Source of the DNA: Armatimonadota bacterium | GTDB taxonomy: Bacteria > Armatimonadota > UBA5829 | Direction of reading: 5' to 3' | NCBI GenBank assembly: GCA_023474015.1 | Contig: JAMCYN010000027.1 | Coordinates: forward strand, 1-64,000 | DNA: 64,000 nucleotides | In this document: piece after piece, positions 15,682-24,700 of the stretch | Layout: every line of letters begins with the position of its first letter | How positions within the stretch are numbered: the stretch's first letter is position 1 | Position numbers and translations under genes: made by a program | Notes under the pieces: generated by a model | What the model was told of the DNA's origin: nothing | Database searches by the model: none | The model's input: the letters and a program-made list of their open reading frames with translations, nothing else

Positions 15682-16272
15682 ATGGAAGAGAAACTTGAAA
15701 AACTCCTGCAGGGGGACCAGTGGCTTGGGCATCCTGTGCATCCGTCGTTGGTCGCCTTGCCCATCGGGATGTGGTGTCTGGGCGCCACGCTGGATTTTCT
15801 GTCCTTGTTTACGAAAAACAAGTGTATACAGGAAGCCGCGGATCACGCCGTCACCGCCGGGCTGGTGGGGGCGGCCCTGGCGGCGACGACGGGTCTGGGC
15901 GAGTTCATGCGTGTTCCGCCGGATGAGCATATCCAACAGACCGCCCTGACCCATGCGGCGGCGAACGTTTCCGCCGTAGCCGTAAACAGCATCAACGCGA
16001 TTATACGCAATGGCCGGCGCGGCGCTGGCAGGCCCGGCGGGTTCATTCCCAAGCTGCTGTCGCTCGCCGGGATCGGGCTGGTCACTTACTCGGGGTGGCT
16101 TGGCGGCCTGATGGTCTACCGATATGGCGCCGCCGTGAACATCGAGAAGGAAACCAGAGAAAGCACGGAGCGGGCTCAGCGGGAGGAACAGCAGCCGCGT
16201 GTCGCCCAGGAAGAACCCAAGGCCGAGGGCCGGACAAGGCCGCGCCGTGGGGCGCGAGCCGGAGTCTCGTAG
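15682..16272 (+). CDS. DUF2231-family membrane protein
   Basis: 196 residues with four predicted membrane helices. The segment GHPVHPSLVALPIGMWCLGATLD (about 16-38) is the DUF2231 signature, with a conserved His pair that might bind metal or haem. The C-terminal 40 residues are charged, low-complexity and cytoplasmic. DUF2231 proteins are small inner-membrane proteins of unknown function, often near respiratory or stress genes. ATG 15682 follows GGGAGGATGTC. A strong hairpin follows the gene. Confidence 0.82.
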   Translation: MEEKLEKLLQGDQWLGHPVHPSLVALPIGMWCLGATLDFLSLFTKNKCIQEAADHAVTAGLVGAALAATTGLGEFMRVPPDEHIQQTALTHAAANVSAVAVNSINAIIRNGRRGAGRPGGFIPKLLSLAGIGLVTYSGWLGGLMVYRYGAAVNIEKETRESTERAQREEQQPRVAQEEPKAEGRTRPRRGARAGVS

Positions 16273-16298
16273 GCCATCTATATGCCAGGTTGTCGCAT

Positions 16299-16329
16299 TT
16301 CGGGCGCGGACAGCGTGTCCGCGCCCGAA
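16299..16329. terminator. 14-bp perfect hairpin between the DUF2231 gene and cheR
   Basis: TTCGGGCGCGGACA, loop GCG, then TGTCCGCGCCCGAA. A perfect stem without a clear T run, so it may be a transcript end or a processing/attenuation hairpin. Confidence 0.6.
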
Positions 16330-16432
16330 TTACGTACAGGCCCAGACAAATTTGAAAAACAGGTATGCCGCATGATTGACGAGGCGCGGCTAAGGCAGTA
16401 CAATTCTTTGGGCGAGCATTGGGTACCAAAGG

Positions 16433-17281
16433 ATGTTGGAGCAGGAAGATATTTCGTCGGTCCTTGCCAAGGTGCTTGACAAGGCCGGTGTGGATTTTAG
16501 TCAATATCGGGACAGCACATTGCGGCGACGTCTGAGCAGGCGAATGGCTGCGAACAACTGCGCCGATCTTGAGTCTTACTCCTCTCTTCTTGACTCAGAT
16601 CCGAGCGAATACCGCGCGCTGCTGAGTGATTTCTCCATTAAGTACACGGAGTTCTTCCGCGATCCCTGGGTGTTCGACATTATCCGTGACCGGGTGCTGC
16701 CCGCCATTGTCGAAGAAAGAGCCGAGCGCGAGTTCGGATTGACCATATGGAGCGCCGGATGCGCCACCGGCGAGGAAGCATACTCCATTGCCTCGCTTGC
16801 CAAGCGGACAGACAGGTGCGACTGCTCGGCTATTCACGTTCTGGGCACCGACATAGACCCCGGAGCAATCGCCACCGCCCGGCTGGGGAGTTACGTGAAG
16901 GCGCTTCTTCCGACCTTGCCCGACCGGGGCATGGACGACGATTTCATCGATAGCGGGAATCTGATAACCGTCTCCCCACTGCTCAGGGAAATGGTCAGCT
17001 TTCATCAGCATGACATCACCTCCGCGACGGCCGTCGAATCGCTGCGAAGTATCCGTACGGAGCCATTCGATCTTGTCCTGTGCAGGAACGTGCTCATTTA
17101 CCTACACAGGCCGGCGCAAACGCAGGTCGTCTCGGCCTGCCTTGATTCGCTGAATCCGGGAGGTTTCCTGGTGTTGGGGACCGGCGAGACGATGCCCAAA
17201 TCTCTTGAGGACCGCGTAACTACTTTCGATCTGAAAGCTAGAATCTACAGAAGAGTAATCTCACCGCGGGAGTGGAGTTAA
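16433..17281 (+). CDS. cheR: CheR-type protein-glutamate methyltransferase
   Basis: 282 residues. The N-terminal helical domain (to about residue 75, including FSQYRDSTLRRRLSRRM) precedes the SAM-binding domain with TEFFRDPWVFD, IWSAGCATGEEAYSIASLA, VLGTDIDPGAIATAR and LVLCRNVLIYL, all CheR landmarks. CheR methylates glutamates on chemoreceptors. No receptor, CheA or CheB is in the window. Instead the gene is followed at once (7 bases) by a HAMP-GAF-PP2C phosphatase and a STAS-kinase fusion, so it may modify that membrane protein or belong to a non-chemotaxis pathway. Confidence 0.92.
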   Translation: MLEQEDISSVLAKVLDKAGVDFSQYRDSTLRRRLSRRMAANNCADLESYSSLLDSDPSEYRALLSDFSIKYTEFFRDPWVFDIIRDRVLPAIVEERAEREFGLTIWSAGCATGEEAYSIASLAKRTDRCDCSAIHVLGTDIDPGAIATARLGSYVKALLPTLPDRGMDDDFIDSGNLITVSPLLREMVSFHQHDITSATAVESLRSIRTEPFDLVLCRNVLIYLHRPAQTQVVSACLDSLNPGGFLVLGTGETMPKSLEDRVTTFDLKARIYRRVISPREWS

Positions 17282-17287
17282 CGAACA

Positions 17288-19567
17288 ATGCGCAGTAATC
17301 TGTCGATCAAGCAGCGTCTGTCAATGGGCTTTGGCGGCGTGCTGATACTCATGGCGGTGGTCGTCGCCATGATAGGCAGCCAACTGAATACGACCCGACG
17401 GCTCGCCGAAACGACCACGAGCAGCCTGGTCCCACAGGTGAAGGCCGCGAACAACCTTGCGCTGGCCACGGATATTTATCGAATCGGCTTGCGTGCTTTC
17501 ATAACCACCTGGGATAATAGCAACCGTCAACCATACACCTCCGCCCTGGAAGAGCAGAAGACGCTTATGCGCGAGCTTAGGTCCAGGCTTACGGATGCCC
17601 CCGAGCGCCGGATAATGGACAAGATCGACCTGAGGATCGAAGAGATGGGACACCACGAAGCCCACATCCTTGCCCTCCTCAACGCCGGAAGAAAAAAGGC
17701 GGCCCTGGCGGAACACGACCGCTTCGGACGGCACATATCAATGGAAGTAAACGGGTCCGCGGACCAACTCGCATCGCTGGCGCTGGAGCACATATCAATG
17801 GCGGCGCACGATTATGATCATACCGTGGCGCGCCTGAATCTCTTGGCCAAATCCACGTTCGTGGCCGCGCTGGTGCTGACGCTTCTCTTCGTCGGCGCGA
17901 CAGTGCGCTCGGTCAGTAGGCCGGCCTCGGAGATATCCAGGGCAGCGGGAGCGGTAGCCAAGGGAGATTATGCGGTTGCAACCCAACTGGCCGCGAAATG
18001 CGGTGTCGGACCGGGAAAGAGCAATGCGACGCGGCCCCGGAGCGAACTGGGCCAAATAGCCGTCGCGCTGGCCGCCATGGCGGAATCCCTGGAGAGCCGC
18101 GAACGCAGGCTCGAAGGCCACAGAGATATCAGCAGCGTGTGCGCTTCAACAATCGACCTGATGACCCTCCTGGATACGGCGGCCTCCCAACTCGCGCGAC
18201 ATACCGGCTCCCACGTAGCCGCGATCTATATTTGTTCCGGCGACAAACTGAAGGCTACCGGCACGTTCGGAATATCGCCGGAAGAGGCTGAGAAGTCGCT
18301 GACGGGACCGAATGGGCTTGCCGAGCAAGCGGCCCGCTCCGGGGAGCCGATAGTGCTCTCGGATATCCCGCATGATACCAAGTTCATCGTGCGACCCGGC
18401 CTGGGGAATATTATCCCCAGAGCCATAGCGTGTATTCCGATGCAAGTCGAGGGGCGGCCGATAGGCGCGGCAGTGCTGGGGTCGCTGCGTGGTTATGACA
18501 AAGCGACGATCGCATTCTTGCAGTCCGCCGCGACCGAGATCGGAATCGCCGCCAGCAACGCCCTGCGGCATTTGGACGTGCAGAATCTTGCGCATGATCT
18601 GCAGGAGATGAACGAGCAGCTTGACGCGCAAAACGAGGAACTGCAAGCTCAGAACGAGGAGATTCAAGCGCAAAACGAGGAGATCCAGACCCAAAACGAG
18701 GAACTGGCGGCGCAAAGCTCCGAGCTTCAGCAGCAGAACGCGGAGCTGGAGGTGACTTCGGCGGAACTGCGAGCCGCCGAGGAACAGCAGCGCCGCCTGG
18801 CGGAGACGCTGCAGAAGTCGTTCCTGCCGCGCCCGAACACGTGCATAGTCGGCCATGACATCGCGGATGCCTACGTGCCGGCGCACGAACACTCGCAGGT
18901 CGGTGGAGATTTCTATGACATCATCAATCTGGAAGATGGGAAAGTCGGCCTGGTGATCGCGGATGTTAGCGGCAAGGGGGTGGACGCGGCAGTCTACACG
19001 GCCATGGCGAAGTATATGCTGCGCGGCTTCGCCCTGGAGGAATCCGGGCCCGCTCGGGTGCTGTGGCGGCTCAATGAAGCAATAACTCGCTGCGACGCCG
19101 AAGAGGTATTCATCACATTGTTCTATGGCGTCCTGGATACGTGCGAGCGCAAACTCATATACGCAAGCGCCGGGCATGAGCCTCCACTGATTTTCCAGCG
19201 CGAATCAGGCGCGTGCATGGCCTTGCAGACCACGGGGCCGGTACTCGGAATCCTGCGGAACGTCGAGTATTCCCAGGAAGAGGTCTCTCTCCCGGAGCAT
19301 GATGTGCTGATCATGTATACCGACGGCATTGTGGAAGCGGGACGCGGACGCGAGCGATTGGGCCATCAGAGGCTCGAGGAGATAATATGCAGGAGCGCCG
19401 CGCTCAGCGCCAAGGATATAGCGCACACCATAGTGACCGACACACGGAAGTTTGCCGACGGACGGCTGGGCGATGACGTCGCGCTGCTGGTGGTCAAACC
19501 AACTGATGGTGAGCAACCGCAACTGGTAATAGGGGAAGGTAATGGAAGCGAGCATACTAAAACTTAG
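17288..19567 (+). CDS. membrane sensor phosphatase: 4-helix sensor, HAMP, GAF, coiled coil, SpoIIE-type PP2C
   Basis: 759 residues. TM1 (about 17-32), a periplasmic helical sensor, TM2 (189-205), HAMP (206-270), GAF (285-425), a coiled coil (430-507) built of nearly exact heptads of the form QNEELQA / QNEEIQT, then a PP2C/SpoIIE phosphatase (510-740). The metal-binding acids are in QVGGDFYD, IADVSGKG, MYTDGIVE and LGDDVALL. Such enzymes dephosphorylate STAS-domain antagonists to release a sigma factor or another target. The downstream STAS-kinase gene overlaps by 26 bases, giving both halves of the switch, and cheR lies just upstream. Confidence 0.93.
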   Translation: MRSNLSIKQRLSMGFGGVLILMAVVVAMIGSQLNTTRRLAETTTSSLVPQVKAANNLALATDIYRIGLRAFITTWDNSNRQPYTSALEEQKTLMRELRSRLTDAPERRIMDKIDLRIEEMGHHEAHILALLNAGRKKAALAEHDRFGRHISMEVNGSADQLASLALEHISMAAHDYDHTVARLNLLAKSTFVAALVLTLLFVGATVRSVSRPASEISRAAGAVAKGDYAVATQLAAKCGVGPGKSNATRPRSELGQIAVALAAMAESLESRERRLEGHRDISSVCASTIDLMTLLDTAASQLARHTGSHVAAIYICSGDKLKATGTFGISPEEAEKSLTGPNGLAEQAARSGEPIVLSDIPHDTKFIVRPGLGNIIPRAIACIPMQVEGRPIGAAVLGSLRGYDKATIAFLQSAATEIGIAASNALRHLDVQNLAHDLQEMNEQLDAQNEELQAQNEEIQAQNEEIQTQNEELAAQSSELQQQNAELEVTSAELRAAEEQQRRLAETLQKSFLPRPNTCIVGHDIADAYVPAHEHSQVGGDFYDIINLEDGKVGLVIADVSGKGVDAAVYTAMAKYMLRGFALEESGPARVLWRLNEAITRCDAEEVFITLFYGVLDTCERKLIYASAGHEPPLIFQRESGACMALQTTGPVLGILRNVEYSQEEVSLPEHDVLIMYTDGIVEAGRGRERLGHQRLEEIICRSAALSAKDIAHTIVTDTRKFADGRLGDDVALLVVKPTDGEQPQLVIGEGNGSEHTKT

Positions 19568-20303
19568 CGTGGAGCCGGGCGCTCCACCGACATTGCACGC
19601 CACGGGAGAACTGAATTTCCAGAACTGCGAGGAGTTGCACCGGCTGATCCGGGAAACGATGGAAACTGACGGTCCGGCGGTGTCTCTCTCGTTGTGCGGG
19701 CTCGACTTCGTGGACAGCAGCGGGCTCCGCATCCTGCTAACGACCGCCAGGGATGCCATGAAGAAGTCGGGGCGGCTGAGAATCGTCTCCACGACCAGCC
19801 ATATTCGGCACATGTTGACGGTGTCGGGCCTCGATAGCCTGTTCGAAATAGATCCCTATATGCCGGTCGAAGAAGCGCCCGAGGCAGCGGCGCCGATCTC
19901 CGATAAGTCCTGCTGCGTTGACATGCCGCCGGAAGTAAGCTCATGTCGCGAGGCCAGGGCCGCTGTTTGCGGTTTTGCCGCCGGGGCGGGGTGCGCACCG
20001 GACACAGTCGACGATGTCGGGCTTGCGCTCGGCGAGGCCGTGTCGAATGCAATCCGGCACGGGACCAGAACGGGCACTATTCGGATTCGCGCCAAGAAGG
20101 AAAACGACCGGCTCGTCGTCAGAGTGAGATACCCCAGTTCCGCATTCGACCCTGAGAGCGTGCCGAAGCCGGACCTGGAATCGAAGCCCTCGGGCGGCAT
20201 GGGGATATACTTCATGCGGCTTGTGATGAATGAGGTCAACTATCACTTCGAGGACAACCACGCGACGGTGGAACTGGTGAAGTGGCACGAGGCGCCCCAG
20301 TAG
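19542..20303 (+). CDS. STAS / HATPase_c fusion, copy 2, with altered ATP-lid motif
   Basis: 253 residues with the same architecture as 7727-8545. The STAS domain carries the target Ser in DFVDSSGLR (59-60). The kinase-like domain has the N box GEAVSNAIRHG (164-174) and a GGMGIYFMR segment (218-226), but where the G1 box should read DxGxG it reads YPSSA (197-201), losing the Asp that contacts adenine. ATP binding may be weakened, so this copy may be a pseudo-kinase scaffold. It overlaps the PP2C phosphatase gene, the presumed enzyme acting on its STAS serine. Confidence 0.85.
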   Translation: MEASILKLSVEPGAPPTLHATGELNFQNCEELHRLIRETMETDGPAVSLSLCGLDFVDSSGLRILLTTARDAMKKSGRLRIVSTTSHIRHMLTVSGLDSLFEIDPYMPVEEAPEAAAPISDKSCCVDMPPEVSSCREARAAVCGFAAGAGCAPDTVDDVGLALGEAVSNAIRHGTRTGTIRIRAKKENDRLVVRVRYPSSAFDPESVPKPDLESKPSGGMGIYFMRLVMNEVNYHFEDNHATVELVKWHEAPQ

Positions 20304-20827
20304 TGGAACTGCGCGAGGAAACCATAGAGAGCACCGAAGTATTTGCAGGCCGGCTCGTGAAGCTGCGGGTCGATAGGGTGCGCCTGCCCAACGGCAAGGA
20401 TGCGACACGTGAGGTCGTGGTCCATAGAGGCGCGGTGGCAATCGTACCGCTGGCGGATTCCGACACGATTGTGATGGTGCGGCAATTCAGGCAGGCGGCG
20501 GGAGAGGTGCTGCTGGAGATACCCGCCGGTACCCTCGACCCCAATGAAGAACCGGCCGTCTGCGCCGCGCGAGAGCTCCAGGAAGAGGTCGGCTACTCCG
20601 CGGGCAAGCTGACCCTGATGTTCAAGTCTTACCTCGCTCCCGGCTACTCGAGCGAAATGCTCCATACCTACCTCGCCGAAGACCTCACCCGGACCAAGGC
20701 CCAGCCCGAACCGGATGAGTTTCTTGAGATAGTGGAAGTGCCCATGCACGACGCGGTTGGCCTCATCCGCTCCGGTGAGATCAAGGACGCGAAGACCATT
20801 TGTGGGGTTCTGATGGCGCGGCGCTAA
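20303..20827 (+). CDS. nudF: Nudix hydrolase, ADP-ribose pyrophosphatase type
   Basis: About 174 residues from GTG 20303, which overlaps the previous stop by one base. The Nudix box G-x5-E-x7-REUxEExGU is complete (GTLDPNEEPAVCAARELQEEVGY, after IPA). YLAPGYSSEMLHTYLAEDL and EFLEIVEVPMHDAVGLIRSGEI downstream are typical of ADP-ribose/NDP-sugar pyrophosphatases, which clear ADP-ribose to AMP and ribose 5-phosphate. An upstream GTG (20282) would overlap the preceding gene more. It is probably co-transcribed with the signalling genes, though functionally separate. Confidence 0.88.
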   Translation: MELREETIESTEVFAGRLVKLRVDRVRLPNGKDATREVVVHRGAVAIVPLADSDTIVMVRQFRQAAGEVLLEIPAGTLDPNEEPAVCAARELQEEVGYSAGKLTLMFKSYLAPGYSSEMLHTYLAEDLTRTKAQPEPDEFLEIVEVPMHDAVGLIRSGEIKDAKTICGVLMARR

Positions 20828-20883
20828 ACTCAAGGATGAATTCCGGCTGCCTTGCATCGAGGATGTGATTCAGGAAGAGGATA

Positions 20884-21189
20884 TCATCTCTCATCGTAGA
20901 TAACCACCATATCCCGCTGCACGGACTCGCGCGCGTAGGGGCTGAGGCCGGCGGCGCTGACGAGATCGACCGCGCGCCCCAGAACTCGGCTCAGTTCCTG
21001 CTCCAGGCCGAACCATTTAAGGCCGATCACGGGCCGCTGGCCGGGTTCCTTGAGTTCCACGAGGATGTCGATGTCGCTTTCGGGAGTCTCTTCACCGCGA
21101 GACACGGAGCCGAACACGGCCACCCGCTTCACGCCCCATGGCAGCAGGACAGGCAGCACCTTCTCTCGCAGTTCTTCCAGCCTTGTCAT
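20884..21189 (-). CDS. MNT-type nucleotidyltransferase domain protein
   Basis: 101 residues from ATG 21189, nine bases after GGAGGTG. GSVSRGEETPESDIDILVEL carries the polymerase-beta signature GSxxRGxxxxxSDIDLxV with its catalytic Asp pair, and VDLVSAAGLSPYARESVQRDMVVIYDE completes the minimal nucleotidyltransferase. Such proteins pair with HEPN (HepT) toxins and act as antitoxins by AMPylation. No HEPN gene lies beside it here, so it is solitary or an orphan. It converges with nudF. Confidence 0.85.
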   Translation of the reverse strand: MTRLEELREKVLPVLLPWGVKRVAVFGSVSRGEETPESDIDILVELKEPGQRPVIGLKWFGLEQELSRVLGRAVDLVSAAGLSPYARESVQRDMVVIYDER

Positions 21190-21353
21190 TGGTAAGCGCA
21201 CCTCCACTATGTCTTTCGCTATTATACCACTGTGATGGCGCATCTCGTATTCCGGTTCGTTTCGGGATTTCCGGAGCGGGTTCTCACTTCATTTCATAGC
21301 ATCACGCCCGTGTCCGCTCCTCAAATCCCGACACACCGGACGTAACATGAAAC

Positions 21354-21387
21354 AAAGCCCCGCGCGGGGTCGCCCGTGCGGGGCTTT
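21354..21387 (-). terminator. rho-independent terminator of greA
   Basis: On the minus strand AAAGCCCCGCACGGGC pairs with the following GCGCGGGGCTTTG, giving a GC-rich stem ending in GCTTTGTTT, about 25 bases past the greA stop. Confidence 0.8.
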
Positions 21388-21409
21388 ATCGTTGGTTCTG
21401 AGCCGCCTG

Positions 21410-21892
21410 TCATTTGCGGATATTCATAATCTCGTACTTCGCTATCCCCGCGGGGATTTCGATGACAGCGATCTCTCCTACTTTCTTGCCCATCAATGCC
21501 TGGCCCACCGGGGACTCGTTTGAGATTCTGTCCTCCGCCGGATTGGCCTCGAAAGTGCCGACAATGGTCCATTCCCAGTCGTCGGATGTTTCCAAGTCCT
21601 TGACCCTGACGATAGAGCCCACGCCCACCATATCGGTGAGCACTTCCCCGTCTTCGATCACTCGGGCAGAGCCGAGTATTAGTCTGAGTTCTTCGATCCG
21701 GCCCTCGACGAAGGCCTGCTCGTTTTTGGCGTCCTCGAACTCCGAGTTATCGGTCAACTCGCCGCCGAATTGCATGGAATCCCTGATCCGCTCCGCCACG
21801 CGCTTGCGATGCACGGTTCGGAGCTGGTCCAGTTCATCTTCGATCTTCTTAAGCCCGGCGACGGTCAGTATCACTTCCTTTTCCGCTTGCAT
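21410..21892 (-). CDS. greA: transcription elongation factor GreA
   Basis: 160 residues. The N-terminal antiparallel coiled coil (about 12-80) has the acidic tip DNSEFEDAKNEQAFVEGRIEEL, which reaches the RNA polymerase active site and stimulates cleavage of backtracked RNA. The C-terminal FKBP-like domain (from VGVGSIVRVKD) ends PAGIAKYEIMNIRK, with SPVGQALMGKKVGE as the conserved loop. Full length. It is transcribed leftward with its own terminator. Confidence 0.95.
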   Translation of the reverse strand: MQAEKEVILTVAGLKKIEDELDQLRTVHRKRVAERIRDSMQFGGELTDNSEFEDAKNEQAFVEGRIEELRLILGSARVIEDGEVLTDMVGVGSIVRVKDLETSDDWEWTIVGTFEANPAEDRISNESPVGQALMGKKVGEIAVIEIPAGIAKYEIMNIRK

Positions 21893-22265
21893 CGGACATC
21901 ACCTCACAACGAACTACCTTAATAATGAGACAAGCACCGACCGCGCGAATGCGACTGCGTCAGTGCTTGACAGAACATCTGGACCAATTCTTGGTAATTA
22001 TACCCGTCATCGGCGTGCTCTGTCAGGCGAATTAATTCTAGTTTCCTGTAGACCTGCACGCCACATCGTACTTAATTGAGACGTGCTTCTATATAGTAAA
22101 GTTCCATAGTATGTTGTATATACTGGCTCGGGTTTAGGACATATTTGCCCGTTGGAAGTGTTATGCCACAGGTAGCAGCCAATGCCGCAGAGTTTTTTTA
22201 CTGAGAAAAGCACTGATTTGTTGCGTGGGGGTCGGGTGAAGGGTATTTGCGGGTCTGTTTGCCTA

Positions 22266-22450
22266 TAATTATAGCCGCCGTCAACGGAGGACGGCGGCGT
22301 TGGTTTTCCTACCCTCACGGATAGTTGAGGCTTTCCGCGTAGGGCCAACATTCATGACCAAGGTGGTCGATTGACCACAGGCTAAAACTCTAGCCCAGGC
22401 GGTCACCTCGTTGACTATCATTCATACAGCCACCACCTCCTTTTTAGTCT
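22266..22450 (-). ncRNA. structured promoter-driven RNA of unknown family (riboswitch-like or sRNA)
   Basis: A consensus promoter at 22486-22457 would start a leftward transcript near 22450. Helices I can draw: GGUGGUG (22437-22431) with CGCCGCC (22299-22293); GAGGUG/CACCUU enclosing ACCGC/GUGGU and GGCUA/UAGCC; GUUGG/CCAAC enclosing CCUA-CGCGG/CCGUG-UAGG. The CGCCGCC strand is shared with a GCCGCCGTC/GACGGCGGC hairpin (22298-22274), so the two folds exclude each other, as in a transcriptional switch. Near its 5' end a strong ribosome site (AAAGGAGGTGG) precedes an 11-codon frame, MNDSQRGDRLG. No gene follows before greA, 370 bases on. I cannot place it in a known RNA family. Confidence 0.5.
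22274..22298 (-). terminator. terminator-like hairpin ending the structured RNA
   Basis: GCCGCCGTC / GACGGCGGC, nine perfect pairs around CTCCGTT, followed by the A/T-rich TATAATTATAGG. The T run is weak. Confidence 0.5.
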
Positions 22451-22456
22451 ACAAGC

Positions 22457-22486
22457 AGTATAACTCCGCCCTACAGTCGGTGTCAA
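22457..22486 (-). promoter_or_regulatory. sigma-70-type promoter of the structured RNA
   Basis: TTGACA (22486-22481), an 18-bp spacer and TATACT (22462-22457) on the minus strand: a near-perfect consensus with no protein-coding gene directly downstream. Confidence 0.7.
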
Positions 22487-22534
22487 TGGATTTCGCGGCG
22501 GGCTGTTTCTTTTTTTTCGCAAGCTGGGCCGCGG

Positions 22535-22563
22535 TTGACACATCCTCCCCCGAGCGAGATAAT
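22535..22563 (+). promoter_or_regulatory. sigma-70-type promoter of cstA
   Basis: TTGACA (22535-22540), 17 bp, GATAAT (22558-22563), about 25 bases before the cstA ribosome site AGGTGG. Confidence 0.65.
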
Positions 22564-22594
22564 CTAGTTACTTCATCCATTTCCAGGTGGTATC

Positions 22595-24424
<1,830 letters not shown>

Positions 24425-24477
24425 AGGGTCATGAAAAGCGAAACCTCTGCGTGATTCTAATCTCCCCGCTTTCCATA

Positions 24478-24529
24478 GGGACATTATCGCTCTGGAGTTA
24501 GCAGGGGACATAATCGCTCTGGTAATACA
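24478..24529. repeat. GGGGACA-type tandem pair, insertion-sequence end remnant
   Basis: Two units 26 bp apart, GGGACATTATCGCTCTGG and GGGGACATAATCGCTCTGG, match the pair at 77-130. No transposase is attached here, so it is a solo relic. Confidence 0.55.
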
Positions 24530-24605
24530 CCGCTAGCTTCCTTGACATGACATCAGCCGTTCGGTAAGATTATCAAGTGTGATCCATCGTACCCCGGTCG
24601 AATAC

Positions 24606-24661
24606 CGGTGTTTCGGGAATTTATTCCCGAAACGTTTCGGCATTAAAATGCCGAAACACCG
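24606..24661. repeat. twin perfect hairpins that can also form a closed four-way fold
   Basis: GTTTCGGGAAT/ATTCCCGAAAC and GTTTCGGCATT/AATGCCGAAAC are two adjacent 11-bp perfect stems with two-base loops. The outer ends CGGTGTTTCGG and CCGAAACACCG also pair. It lies 40 bases upstream of the foldase gene, so it could be a terminator/attenuator or a transposon footprint. Confidence 0.6.
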
Positions 24662-24700
24662 CAATATTATCAAAAGTGACCCATTTGGAGGAATCGTTTC

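Noticed and set aside
18610..18710. Short regular repeats that could suggest a CRISPR or microsatellite
   Set aside because: They are in-frame heptads coding for the coiled coil of the sensor phosphatase. No repeat-spacer array is visible anywhere in the window.
20884..21189. MNT-HEPN toxin-antitoxin pair
   Set aside because: Only the nucleotidyltransferase is present; neither neighbour resembles a HEPN protein.
22007..22351. 114-codon leftward frame over the structured RNA
   Set aside because: It runs through the terminator-like hairpin, starts inside a predicted helix and has no motif.
22300..22400. c-di-GMP (GEMM) riboswitch
   Set aside because: ACGCGGAAAGCC resembles part of the core, but the GCAAACC and GGUAGC elements and the two-helix docking layout are missing.
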